A stretch of DNA of 40,862 nucleotides, from positions 1 through 40,862 of the forward strand of contig NZ_MVHG01000041.1 in NCBI RefSeq assembly GCF_002086125.1, in the 5' to 3' direction. Origin of the DNA: Mycobacterium arosiense ATCC BAA-1401 = DSM 45069 (GTDB lineage Bacteria; Actinomycetota; Actinomycetes; Mycobacteriales; Mycobacteriaceae). Shown here in pieces: positions 17,081-25,207 of this stretch (within the stretch, counting starts at the first letter, position 1; each line of letters starts with the position of its first letter). Both the position numbers and the translations under genes were made by a program. The notes beneath the pieces are model-generated. The model ran no database searches. It was not told the DNA's origin and worked only from the letters and a program-made list of their open reading frames with translations.

Positions 17081-17123
17081 GAACTCGGTATAGACGTCGC
17101 CGATGTGTCGGTCACCGTGATCG
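17081..17123 (+). pseudogene. remnant of a third dual-HTH TetR gene
   Basis: On the plus strand, GAACTCGG to GTCACCGTGATCG matches the start of the cassette B TetR (reverse complement of 17881-17923) at about 36 of 43 positions. Translated, it reads ELGIDVADVSVTVID, against ELGKDVADVPVTVIA in the intact gene. Beyond about 17123 similarity fades, and the frame stops at TGA 17182-17184. It is a degraded third copy in the opposite orientation to the intact neighbour. Confidence 0.55.
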
Positions 17124-17173
17124 ACATCGAAAACTGCCTTCCCACCTTCTCGGTGCAGCCGCCGGGCGCAAGG

Positions 17174-18028
17174 CTAGGAGGATGACGGGGCGATACCGGC
17201 GGCCCGTACGAAGCCGTCGGCGAAAACGTCACAGACGACGTCGATATCAGGGAGGTCGGTGCCCAGTAGATTCGCCGCGTTGGGCCGCAGGAGCATGTGA
17301 ATCACCATGGGAGCGAGCAGTTCCTGGATCAGAAGCGACACCGGCAGGTCGCGAATATGACCTGCCTGAATTTCAGCGGTCAGCCATTTCCCGATCACGG
17401 CGAGCACCTGTGGACCCTTGTGGTTGAGCAACGTCTGCATCGCAGGGCTGGCGGGCCGGGAAACCGCTTCGGCGAACATGGCCGGACCGACCCGGGGTTC
17501 CCGGCTGAAGGAGTCGGCCAGTAGCGCGTAGAAGCGCCGTACTGTCCCGAAAAGGTCGGTATGGTCCTCGGCCAGGAATTCTTCGATGTCAAGCAAGGGG
17601 CTGTGGCGGTCAAAGACGGTGCGCAGCAACCCATCACGTGTGCCGAAGATGGCGTAGAGGCTTTGCACCGAGCAGTCAGCGCGGACCGCGACGGCTTCCA
17701 GCGTGGCTGCACTCAAGCCACTTTCAGCGATCAAGGCCGCCGCGGCATCGAGGGCCCGGGTGCGTACCGGTGGCACCCCACCAGGATCGACGCCCCGACT
17801 GCGCACCGCCTCGTCGAGTGCGGCACGTGAGCCACCGAGCCGGCGCAGCAATGTGCTGCGCGAGATGCCGGCGTGGCGTGCGATCACCGTGACCGGCACG
17901 TCCGCGACATCCTTGCCGAGTTCCTCGGCAGCTTGCAACGCCGCCTCGACCAACGCATCGGCAATGGTCGAAACATCGGACGAGGCCGTTGCATCACTGG
18001 CTGCGTCTGTTGCTTCACGCGTGTTCAT
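17174..18028 (-). CDS. TetR-family regulator with two HTH motifs (cassette B)
   Basis: The 284-residue protein is a paralogue of the cassette A regulator. A first HTH-like segment lies at about residues 48-66 (VIARHAGISRSTLLRRLGG) and the canonical TetR HTH at about 109-134 (LEAVAVRADCSVQSLYAIFG). A Ser/Ala-rich N-terminal leader and a helical ligand domain complete it. It is divergent from the methyltransferase gene at 18315, and the 34-bp promoter-like elements at 18101 and 19186 are its likely targets (inference). Confidence 0.88.
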   Translation of the reverse strand: MNTREATDAASDATASSDVSTIADALVEAALQAAEELGKDVADVPVTVIARHAGISRSTLLRRLGGSRAALDEAVRSRGVDPGGVPPVRTRALDAAAALIAESGLSAATLEAVAVRADCSVQSLYAIFGTRDGLLRTVFDRHSPLLDIEEFLAEDHTDLFGTVRRFYALLADSFSREPRVGPAMFAEAVSRPASPAMQTLLNHKGPQVLAVIGKWLTAEIQAGHIRDLPVSLLIQELLAPMVIHMLLRPNAANLLGTDLPDIDVVCDVFADGFVRAAGIAPSSS

Positions 18029-18100
18029 GACTGCCTCAGCATAAAGGTCGCGACGTCGACAAAGACCCAGCGTTTGGGATATGGCGCCGCGGCTCCCGCT

Positions 18101-18134
18101 GTGATACGTTATCAGATGTTAACTCTATACGAGT
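18101..18134 (+). promoter_or_regulatory. 34-bp promoter/operator-like element, copy 1
   Basis: The element begins GTGATACGTTA, which contains an extended -10 (TG-A-TACGTT at 18105-18110), and ends after a ten-base spacer in ACTCTATACGAGT, an imperfect dyad. The same layout recurs at 19186 with 25 of 34 positions identical. It lies about 180 bases upstream of the methyltransferase start, between it and the divergent TetR gene. Confidence 0.6.
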
Positions 18135-18314
18135 GTCAGCGGCGCGGTTTCGTTCGGCGTCCCTCGCCCCGACAACGACGGCGAAACGCGCCGTCAAACG
18201 GCCGAAAACGCCGGCGGTGCAACGAAACCTGGTCTGACGACCAAACAGGAGTTGTACTGCGCAGCCAACCCGAGGTGCTGCGAACACTCAGCGATACTTC
18301 GAAGGAGAGCTGCG

Positions 18315-19142
18315 ATGAATGCGGAAGCGCCCGATCGCACGATCGCCTCGATGCCTCGGGGCGGCCCCGATGCGTCATGGCTGGATCGCCGATTTCAGAC
18401 CGATGAACTTGAGTACCTCGACCGCGAGGATGCCCCCGACGAGGTCAAGCAGAAAGTCATCGCGATGCTTGATCGGCTGGGTGGATTGTTCAAAATGCAT
18501 GAAAAGGACGCCCGCACCTCGCTGGACGTTGTGCAGGACGTCCCGAGTCCGCGGATCCTGGAATTAGGCGCAGGCCATGGCAAGCTGTCGGCGAAGATAC
18601 TCGAATTACACCCGAAGGCGACCGTTACGGTCACCGATCTGGACCCGACATCGGTGGCCAACATCGGCGCCGAGGAACTGGGGACCAATCCACGGGCGCG
18701 TACTCAAGTGGTCGACGCCACCGCAATCGATGCCGAGGACGACAGCTATGACCTGGTGGTGTTCGCGCAGGCGTTTCATCACCTGCCCCCGGCGGTCGCC
18801 TCCCGCGCTATCGTCGAGGCCACCCGCGTAGGCAAGTCCTTCCTGGTCATCGACCTCGAGCGACGCACACCAGTGGGGTTCGTGCTGTTTTGGGCGCTGC
18901 GGCCGCTGTTGCAGCTGTTGACCCTGCCGTCGTCCTCGCTGCGACCCCTGCTCCACGACGGCTACATCAGCGCGCTGCGTGCCTACAGTCCTTCGGCGCT
19001 GCAGGCCCTGGCTCACGCCGCCGATCCGGCCATGAGCATCGAATTTCTGCCCAGGGCAAAGGGCTTCGGCCTCCAGTCAGTGGCTATCCTGTTCCGCCGG
19101 CCGGACCCAGCCACACAAGCAGGTCACTCGGGAACGTTCTGA
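18315..19142 (+). CDS. SAM-dependent methyltransferase, membrane-associated (cassette B)
   Basis: The 275-residue protein has SAM motif I ILELGAGHGKLSAKI, the acidic VTDLDP, motif DATAIDAEDDSYDLVVFAQ and the AFHHLPP post-motif, so it is a class I (Methyltransf_11/25-like) enzyme. A hydrophobic C-terminal half with FVLFWALRPLLQLLTLPSSS suggests membrane contact and a lipid substrate. ATG 18315 has GAAGGAG upstream; the longer frame from 18252 has no RBS. It is unrelated in layout to the PF04072-type methyltransferase at 10763. It lies directly behind the first 34-bp promoter-like element. Confidence 0.88.
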   Translation: MNAEAPDRTIASMPRGGPDASWLDRRFQTDELEYLDREDAPDEVKQKVIAMLDRLGGLFKMHEKDARTSLDVVQDVPSPRILELGAGHGKLSAKILELHPKATVTVTDLDPTSVANIGAEELGTNPRARTQVVDATAIDAEDDSYDLVVFAQAFHHLPPAVASRAIVEATRVGKSFLVIDLERRTPVGFVLFWALRPLLQLLTLPSSSLRPLLHDGYISALRAYSPSALQALAHAADPAMSIEFLPRAKGFGLQSVAILFRRPDPATQAGHSGTF

Positions 19143-19185
19143 CCCCCGCGGGCCTCCCCCAAAACCTAGTGCGCAGTGGCCCGGC

Positions 19186-19219
19186 GTGATACGTTAATGA
19201 ATGTCTACTCTAGTAGAGT
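19186..19219 (+). promoter_or_regulatory. 34-bp promoter/operator-like element, copy 2
   Basis: The element has the same GTGATACGTTA start (extended -10 TACGTT at 19190-19195) and, after the same ten-base spacer, the perfect 13-bp dyad ACTCTA-G-TAGAGT (19207-19219). It lies in the 151-base gap between the methyltransferase stop and the HXXEE gene, so the HXXEE-mmpS-mmpL genes can be transcribed separately but under the same control. Confidence 0.65.
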
Positions 19220-19293
19220 GCCGGCAAAATACCGTTCGTCAATCGAATTACCCCTCAACATGTTTGGCTAGCGCAGTGAAATGGAGACTCAAC

Positions 19294-19974
19294 GTGAGCA
19301 CGAGATACTTAGACATTTATCGTCGGGAATGGCCTCGGGTGGCCGCGGTGCAGGCGATGGTGCTCGGCGGAGTGAGCCTGCTGGTCGGGCGCAAAACGCA
19401 AACAAATCTTCGCGCCTTGTCGGTGATGAACGCTATGACGATGTGCGCCCATCAATACGAGGAATACGTCGATCCTGGCTGGTTCCCGGGCATGGTCAAC
19501 GTCGCCCTATTCAAGAGCGACCAGCCATACAACTATCCTTTCAACGCACATTCGGCAATGTGCGCCAACATTTTCTTCCGTGCCCTCTACGTGCCTGCGA
19601 TGATCTTCCCGAAGGTCAAATGGCTCGGGCTACCGCCCGTGCTGCTCGGCATATTCCAAGCATTCGGCCATGCCATCGTGATACCCCGGGCGATCCATAC
19701 TAAGTACAGTCCAGGCGCCCTGACCGCAGCGTTTCTGCATCTTCCAATCGGCATCACCTACCTTTCCGCATTGCGCGCCCAAGGACCGATCGGCCGCGGT
19801 AACTGGGTCAAAAGCGCTGTGGTGCTGTTGCTTTTCCTGATCTTCGGTGTCGCGACGCCCAACCTTCGCGGTCGCGACAAGAACAGTCCCCACGCCTTCA
19901 CTGAGCATCAAATGGGTCGCTACGCCCCCGGCAAGATATCGCCAGAGCCAAGCACTCCCGGCACAAACGGCTAG
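19294..19974 (+). CDS. HXXEE-motif integral membrane protein 1
   Basis: The 226-residue protein has several predicted membrane helices and the family signature HQYEEY near residue 56. It also has NxHSAMCAN, a GHAIV motif, a YSPG loop and a C-terminal TEHQMGRY. The conserved His/Glu residues near membrane helices suggest a metal-binding or acid-base site. The family (PF13787 type) has no established function that I know of. The start is GTG 19294, with GGAG about 8 bases upstream and VSTRYLDIYRREWP matching the N-terminus of the third, truncated homologue. An upstream in-frame ATG at 19201 falls inside the operator-like element and is rejected. Confidence 0.85.
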   Translation: MSTRYLDIYRREWPRVAAVQAMVLGGVSLLVGRKTQTNLRALSVMNAMTMCAHQYEEYVDPGWFPGMVNVALFKSDQPYNYPFNAHSAMCANIFFRALYVPAMIFPKVKWLGLPPVLLGIFQAFGHAIVIPRAIHTKYSPGALTAAFLHLPIGITYLSALRAQGPIGRGNWVKSAVVLLLFLIFGVATPNLRGRDKNSPHAFTEHQMGRYAPGKISPEPSTPGTNG

Positions 19975-20060
19975 CAGGGCCGAACGATCTCGGCGGCGGC
20001 GCATCACCCCGACGCGGACGCAACGATTATGGCCTTACGACAACAAAGACAAGGGATTTC

Positions 20061-20495
20061 ATGATCAGGAGAGTGCTGCACGCCTGGTTGCCGTTGCTGG
20101 TGTTGGCCGCGATCGCGCTCGGGGTGTTCGTAATCTTCCGGCTGCACGGAGTTTTCGGGTCCGACACTGAAATTCGTCGCGAAGGCTCGGGGCTCGCCAA
20201 GGACGCCAAGCCGTTCAATCCCAAGCGGATCACGTACGAGGTATTCGGGCCGGCGGGAGCCGTCGCGACTATCAACTATCTCGATCTGTCGTCGAATCCT
20301 CAAAGTATCAAGCAAGTTCCGCTTCCATGGATCCTCACGCTGACAACAACGGCGCCGGCGAGCACGCCGATCCTGCTCGCCCAGGGCAACGCTGACACGA
20401 TTGGCTGTCGGATCACGGTGGACGGCATGGTCAAAGACGAGAAGTCGGCTGACGGCGTGGACGCATTCACGTTCTGCCAGGTGAAGTCGGCATGA
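20061..20495 (+). CDS. mmpS: MmpS-family membrane accessory protein (cassette B)
   Basis: The 144-residue protein has an N-terminal membrane helix (AWLPLLVLAAIALGVFVIF) and the MmpS extracytoplasmic fold with NPKRITYEVFG, INYLDLSS and PLPWILTLTTT. The conserved cysteines are in GCRITVDG and TFCQVKSA. AAGGGA lies a few bases before the ATG. It follows the first HXXEE gene by 86 bases and its stop overlaps mmpL by four bases, as in cassettes A and C. Confidence 0.9.
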   Translation: MIRRVLHAWLPLLVLAAIALGVFVIFRLHGVFGSDTEIRREGSGLAKDAKPFNPKRITYEVFGPAGAVATINYLDLSSNPQSIKQVPLPWILTLTTTAPASTPILLAQGNADTIGCRITVDGMVKDEKSADGVDAFTFCQVKSA

Positions 20496-23365
20496 CCATC
20501 CATCGCGCGGGAGTGCCGCCGTTCATTCCTCGGTTCATTCACACGTTCGCGGTGCCGATACTGCTCGGATGGGTGGCGCTCACCGTGTTACTCAACGTCG
20601 CGGTGCCCTCTTTGGAAGTGGTGGGTCAAAAGCACTCCGTATCGTTGAGTCCCGACACCGCCCCATCCACGAAAGCGATGAAGCACATCGGCCGAGTCTT
20701 CAAGGAGTCGGACTCGAATGCCTCGGCGATGGTCGTGTTGGAAGGCGATCAGCCGTTGGGGGATAAGGCCCACCGGTATTACGCGGACTTGATCAAGAAG
20801 CTCGAAGCCGATCCCGCGCACATCACCCACGTGCAGGATTTCTGGGGAGACCCGCTGACGGCCGCCGGAGCGCAAAGCAGCGACGGTAAAGCCACTTATG
20901 TGCAACTGAATCTTGCCGGCAATCAAGGTGAAGCTCTGGCCAACCAGTCCATCGACGCAGTCCGCAAGATCATCGCCAGCACCCCCGCACCGACAGGAAT
21001 CCACGTCTATGTGACCGGGGCGACCGCGCTGACCGCCGATCAGCAACACGTCGGGGACAGCAGCCTGAAACTGGTCACGATAATCACGCTGCTGGTCATC
21101 TTAATCAGTCTGTTCATCGTGTACCGCTCTGTCGTCACCGTGTTGCTGGTCCTGGTGATGGTGGTCCTGGAAGTGGCGGCCAGCCGGGGCGTGGTCGCTG
21201 CCCTCGGGTACTACAACCTGATTGAATTGTCGACGTTCTCGGTGAACCTGCTGACCATGTTGGGCATCGCCGCGGGTACCGACTACGCCATTTTCGTCCT
21301 GGGCCGCTATCACGAGGCGCGTACTGCCGGTGAGGACCGACACGCCGCCTTTTACACGATGTATCGCGGTACTGCGCACGTCATCCTTGGTTCGGGTCTC
21401 ACCATCGCCGGCGCGACCTACTGTCTGCACTTCACCCGGCTACCCTACTTCCAAACGCTGGGTGTACCACTGGCACTCGGCATACTGGTGGCGGTGCTGG
21501 CATCGCTGAGCATGGCGCCGGCGATTCTAATTGTGGGCAGTCGGTTTGGGCTCTTCGAGCCCAAACGCGTTGCGCGGACCCGCGGTTGGCGGCGGGTGGG
21601 GACCGCAGTGGTTCGCTGGCCGGGCCCGATTCTCGCAGCGGCCTGCGCCCTGGCGCTCGTCGGGTTGGCCACGTTGCCCGGGTATAAGACCAGCTACAAC
21701 GACCGCAAATTCATGCCAACCAATATTCCAGCACAGCAGGGATTCGCCGCCGCCGACCGGCACTTCTCCCAGGCCCGCATGAATCCGGAAATCCTGATGC
21801 TCCAAGCGGATCAGGATCTGCGTAACTCCGCCAACATGCTCATCATTGAACGCATTGCCCGCAACATCTTTCACACACCAGGGATCGCACGGGTACAAAC
21901 GATCACCCGGCCGTTGGGCACCCCGATGGACCACACCTCCATCCCCTATCAAATGGGAATGCAAGGCGTGGGTCAGCAATTGCAGCGCGACTACATGAAG
22001 GGCCAGATGGACCAGATGCTGGTCATGGCCAACCAGATGGGCACGATGGTGACCACCATGGAAAGCATGATCGAAATCATGAAGGAGATGACGGGCATCG
22101 TGCACAACCTCGTGGCACAAATGAAATCCATGGTCACCGAGATGAACGACCTACGCGACAAAATCTCTGACTTCGATGATTACTTCCGGCCCATCCGCAG
22201 CTACTTCTACTGGGAGAAACACTGTTTCGACATCCCGGCTTGCTCGGCGATGCGGTCGATCTTCGACGCCCTAGACGGCATAGATGACCTCACCGACCAA
22301 ATCTCGCAGCTGATGCCGCAGATGCAGAAGATGGACGCGATCATGCCCGAGATTCTCAAAATCATGACACCGATGGTCGCGATGATGAAGTCGATGCACA
22401 CCATGATGCTGTCGATGCACAGCACCATGGCCGGAACCCAAGACCAAGGCGCTGCCATGCAAAGCAAGGGCAACCCCATGGGTCAAGCATTCGATACCGC
22501 CAAAAACGATGACTCGTTCTACATGCCCCCAGAAGTGTTCGACAATGCCGACTTCAAACGGGGTATGAAGATGTTCATCTCCCCGGACGGGAAAGCGGTG
22601 CGCTTCATCATCTCCCACCAGGGCGAACCCGCCACGCTCGAAGGTATCGCCCACATCAACGCAATCCGCAACGCCGCATTCGAAGCCATCAAAGGCACAC
22701 CGCTGGAAGACTCACGCATCTACATCGCCGGCACCGCGGCCACCGCCAAAGACATGAAAGAAGGAGCCACCTACGACCTGCTGATCGCCGGAGCCGGAGC
22801 ACTGATCCTGATCTTCATTGTCATGCTCGTCTTGACCCGCGCCGTCATTGCCGCAACCGTCATCGTCGGCACCGTTCTGTTGTCGCTAGGTACGTCCTTC
22901 GGACTGTCAGTGTTGTTGTGGCAGTATATTTTAGGAATCCAATTGCATTGGATGATCCTGGCCATGTCGGTCATCATCCTGCTGGCGGTCGGATCGGACT
23001 ACAACCTGCTGTTGGTATCCCGGTTCAAAGAAGAAATCCACGCGGGAATCAAGACCGGCATCATCAGGGCCATGGCCGGCACCGGCGCGGTCGTCACCTC
23101 GGCCGGCCTGGTCTTCGCCTTCACCATGATTTCCTTCGGGCTCAGTGCGCTGCTCATCCTCGCCCAAGTCGGCAGCACAATCGGGATGGGCTTGCTGTTC
23201 GACACTCTCATCGTCCGCTCGTTCATGACGCCGTCCATCGCCGCATTGATGAGCCGCTGGTTCTGGTGGCCCCAGCGTGTCCGCAGTCGGCCGGCACGAA
23301 CGCCGGCCCTGGCAATCGCCACCGAAGGCGACACGCTGCGTTACCCCACCCCGGTAAGCCGATGA
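20492..23365 (+). CDS. mmpL: MmpL-family RND transporter with Met-rich coiled coil (cassette B)
   Basis: The 957-residue RND exporter has proton-relay pairs at Asp264-Tyr265 (AAGTDYAIFVLGRYHEAR) and Asp836-Tyr837 (VGSDYNLLLVSRFKEE) and the YWEKHCFDIPAC cysteine pair. Its second periplasmic domain, residues 488-663, contains 31 methionines in 176 residues, in repeats such as MKSMHTMMLSMHSTMAG. It resembles the MmpL4/5 group, whose coiled coil forms a periplasmic extension. The cargo is unknown, and neighbouring genes suggest a methylated lipid. It is translationally coupled to mmpS; the next gene starts 51 bases after the stop. Confidence 0.93.
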   Translation: MTIHRAGVPPFIPRFIHTFAVPILLGWVALTVLLNVAVPSLEVVGQKHSVSLSPDTAPSTKAMKHIGRVFKESDSNASAMVVLEGDQPLGDKAHRYYADLIKKLEADPAHITHVQDFWGDPLTAAGAQSSDGKATYVQLNLAGNQGEALANQSIDAVRKIIASTPAPTGIHVYVTGATALTADQQHVGDSSLKLVTIITLLVILISLFIVYRSVVTVLLVLVMVVLEVAASRGVVAALGYYNLIELSTFSVNLLTMLGIAAGTDYAIFVLGRYHEARTAGEDRHAAFYTMYRGTAHVILGSGLTIAGATYCLHFTRLPYFQTLGVPLALGILVAVLASLSMAPAILIVGSRFGLFEPKRVARTRGWRRVGTAVVRWPGPILAAACALALVGLATLPGYKTSYNDRKFMPTNIPAQQGFAAADRHFSQARMNPEILMLQADQDLRNSANMLIIERIARNIFHTPGIARVQTITRPLGTPMDHTSIPYQMGMQGVGQQLQRDYMKGQMDQMLVMANQMGTMVTTMESMIEIMKEMTGIVHNLVAQMKSMVTEMNDLRDKISDFDDYFRPIRSYFYWEKHCFDIPACSAMRSIFDALDGIDDLTDQISQLMPQMQKMDAIMPEILKIMTPMVAMMKSMHTMMLSMHSTMAGTQDQGAAMQSKGNPMGQAFDTAKNDDSFYMPPEVFDNADFKRGMKMFISPDGKAVRFIISHQGEPATLEGIAHINAIRNAAFEAIKGTPLEDSRIYIAGTAATAKDMKEGATYDLLIAGAGALILIFIVMLVLTRAVIAATVIVGTVLLSLGTSFGLSVLLWQYILGIQLHWMILAMSVIILLAVGSDYNLLLVSRFKEEIHAGIKTGIIRAMAGTGAVVTSAGLVFAFTMISFGLSALLILAQVGSTIGMGLLFDTLIVRSFMTPSIAALMSRWFWWPQRVRSRPARTPALAIATEGDTLRYPTPVSR

Positions 23366-23416
23366 AGCGCGCCGCCGCCGATAGTGCCCAACCGATCGAC
23401 ACGAGGCGGTGACGCA

Positions 23417-23941
23417 ATGTGGCCGCCGACGGACGAGCAGATCCAGGCGATGCCCCCGCAGGAGCGACGGGACTTGATCCGCCGCCTCGAACGGCCGGTG
23501 TCGGAACGGATAGACCCGGCAACGCGACGGGCACGGGTGCGGGTGATGGTCGCCGGATCGCTTGCCTTGATCCCCTGGATGGTTTACCTCTGGGCCACCC
23601 TGCCGGTCCGCCATCTAGTCACCAACTGGCCTTTCACATGGGTCGGCTTTGACTCGCTGCTGATAGCACTGGTGGCAGCGACAGCCTACCTCGGCGCGCG
23701 CCGCCGCATCGTTCTCACCGCGTTCGCCACCGCGGTCATGCTGATTTGCGACGCCTGGTTCGACGTCACCACCGCGGGACCCCACGACGTCTCGGTATCG
23801 GTTGTTACTGCGGTATGCGCGGAAGTGCCCCTCGCCGGGTTGCTGATCCTCGGAACGGTTCGCCTGATGCGAACTATGGCAAGCCGTCTCTGCCTGCTGA
23901 CGCCCGATATGTACCTGTGGCAGCTGGAATTACCCGTCTGA
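23417..23941 (+). CDS. four-helix membrane protein, unknown function (cassette B)
   Basis: From ATG 23417 the protein has 174 residues: a charged N-terminal segment (PPQERRDLIRRLERPVSERI) and four hydrophobic helices, with CDAWFDVTTAG between helices 3 and 4. A Trp/Asp/Thr-containing motif of this kind occurs in small actinobacterial membrane proteins, but I cannot name the family. It lies 51 bases after mmpL and 28 bases before the second HXXEE gene, all on one strand. The frame is open upstream to 23384, but GAGGCGGTGACGCA precedes the chosen ATG. Confidence 0.75.
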   Translation: MWPPTDEQIQAMPPQERRDLIRRLERPVSERIDPATRRARVRVMVAGSLALIPWMVYLWATLPVRHLVTNWPFTWVGFDSLLIALVAATAYLGARRRIVLTAFATAVMLICDAWFDVTTAGPHDVSVSVVTAVCAEVPLAGLLILGTVRLMRTMASRLCLLTPDMYLWQLELPV

Positions 23942-23969
23942 TGGCACCCAAGTAATAGAGGAGTAGACA

Positions 23970-24662
23970 ATGAGTCCGGCAAAACTCTTTCGGCGGCATT
24001 GGCACGACATCGGGCTGGGTTCGGCTGTCGTGGCGGCAGCGTGGCTAGTGGTCGGCTGGGAGAATTTCGGCGTCCTACAACGGCTGCTCATAATCAACTT
24101 CGTCATCGTGCTGCTCCACCAGTTCGAGGAGTACAGCTGGCCAGGCGGATTTCCAGCGGTGGCGAACGTGGTAATGGTTCCGATGTTCGGCAACTCCCGG
24201 TACTTCAAGCCGCTCAACCAGCTCTCCTCCGCGGCGGCGAACGTCACTTTTGCTTACGTGTTCTACTTACTTCCGGTCTTTTTCCCGCGCACCATCTGGC
24301 TGGGGCTGGCCACCATCATCGTCGGGGCAGTTCTGCAGGTGATCGGCCATGCCATCGTGGTGAACTACCAGATCCGGTCCTTCTACAGCCCCGGCGTCGC
24401 CACCGCGGTTTTCGGCTGGTTGCCATTAGGTGCGGTCTATGTGCATTACATTCACCACCACGAACTGGCTACCGGGTGGGATTGGCTAGCCGCCGTCGCA
24501 TACATGGTCGTCGCCATGGCTCTGATTTTTTACGTGATCGAGCAAGTCATCTTCGGCGGCGACAATCCTCCGTTCCCGTTCGAACAAGACGAGATGGAGC
24601 GCTTCCAAATTCCCGAAAAGCTTGCGGCCGCCCGCCGCAAGCGAGATGGCACTCCCCTCTGA
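23970..24662 (+). CDS. HXXEE-motif integral membrane protein 2
   Basis: The 230-residue protein is a distant homologue of the first HXXEE protein. Shared landmarks in order are the N-terminal RRHW, HQFEEY, GGFPAVAN, an Asn/Ser-rich SSAAANV, GHAIVVN, YSPG and the C-terminal FEQDEMERF (TEHQMGRY in protein 1). An HHHE cluster in YIHHHELA is extra. About five to six membrane helices are visible. GAGGAG lies seven to ten bases upstream. It is the last complete gene of cassette B. Confidence 0.85.
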   Translation: MSPAKLFRRHWHDIGLGSAVVAAAWLVVGWENFGVLQRLLIINFVIVLLHQFEEYSWPGGFPAVANVVMVPMFGNSRYFKPLNQLSSAAANVTFAYVFYLLPVFFPRTIWLGLATIIVGAVLQVIGHAIVVNYQIRSFYSPGVATAVFGWLPLGAVYVHYIHHHELATGWDWLAAVAYMVVAMALIFYVIEQVIFGGDNPPFPFEQDEMERFQIPEKLAAARRKRDGTPL

Positions 24663-24681
24663 TTAGGGCAAGGACACCAGG

Positions 24682-24726
24682 ATGAGCACATCCACCCTCG
24701 ACGTCTACCGCAAGCACTGGCCACCC
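24682..24726 (+). pseudogene. truncated third HXXEE-like gene (N-terminal codons only)
   Basis: After AGGACACCAGG, an ATG opens MSTSTLDVYRKHWPP, closely matching the N-terminus of HXXEE protein 1 (VSTRYLDIYRREWPRV). At about 24727 the sequence switches to IS110 transposase DNA in the opposite orientation. So the IS110 remnant removed all but the first 14 codons of a third HXXEE-like gene at the end of cassette B. Confidence 0.7.
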
Positions 24727-25088
24727 GCCAGTGCGCGGTGGTTGTGCCGGTCGGTGCGGACCAGGTCCGCCAGCACTTTGGCGTCGCCGGCATCAGATTT
24801 CGCACCGGACACTTGATGGCGGTCGCGATAGCGGGCTACTGCCAGCGGGTTGATCGCAAAGACTTCATACCCGGCCACGCCCAGGGCCTGCACCCATAGA
24901 CCGCGGTCGGTTTCGATACCGATCACTACGTCGCGGGATTCGTTGGTGTAGCCGGCGATGACCTCGTGCAACCCAGCAATACCGGCCAGTCCTTCGGGTA
25001 GCCGCCGCGACGCCAACTTCGCTCCCTCAGTAGCCATTTGGTAGATATCGTGGTGATTTTCGGCCTAATCGTCACCGACAAAGATCAT
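24727..25088 (-). pseudogene. IS110 transposase fragment (copy 2), truncated and stopped
   Basis: It is the 5' part of the same transposase as 8217-9431 (LASRRLPEGLAGIAGLHE, SGAKSDAGDAKVLADLVRTD), cut at about 24727. The Trp8 codon has become TAG (DD-stop-AEN), so the start at 25088 is dead. It continues upstream into the conserved noncoding end, which is split by the element at 25191-26644. Confidence 0.85.
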
Positions 25089-25207
25089 TCATCGGCCTCC
25101 TAACCCTGTTGTACTGCAACCATTCAGAGCCGAAGGACGCCCGGCGGCGACCTAATGGACCAGTGCTTGTATCGGCACGACATCCCATCAGTTCCCTGAG
25201 TCAACCC

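Noticed and set aside
24705..25037. Apparent 110-aa gene in the IS110 remnant
   Set aside because: It is the interior of a truncated transposase with a stop at codon 8 of the true frame; its start is internal.
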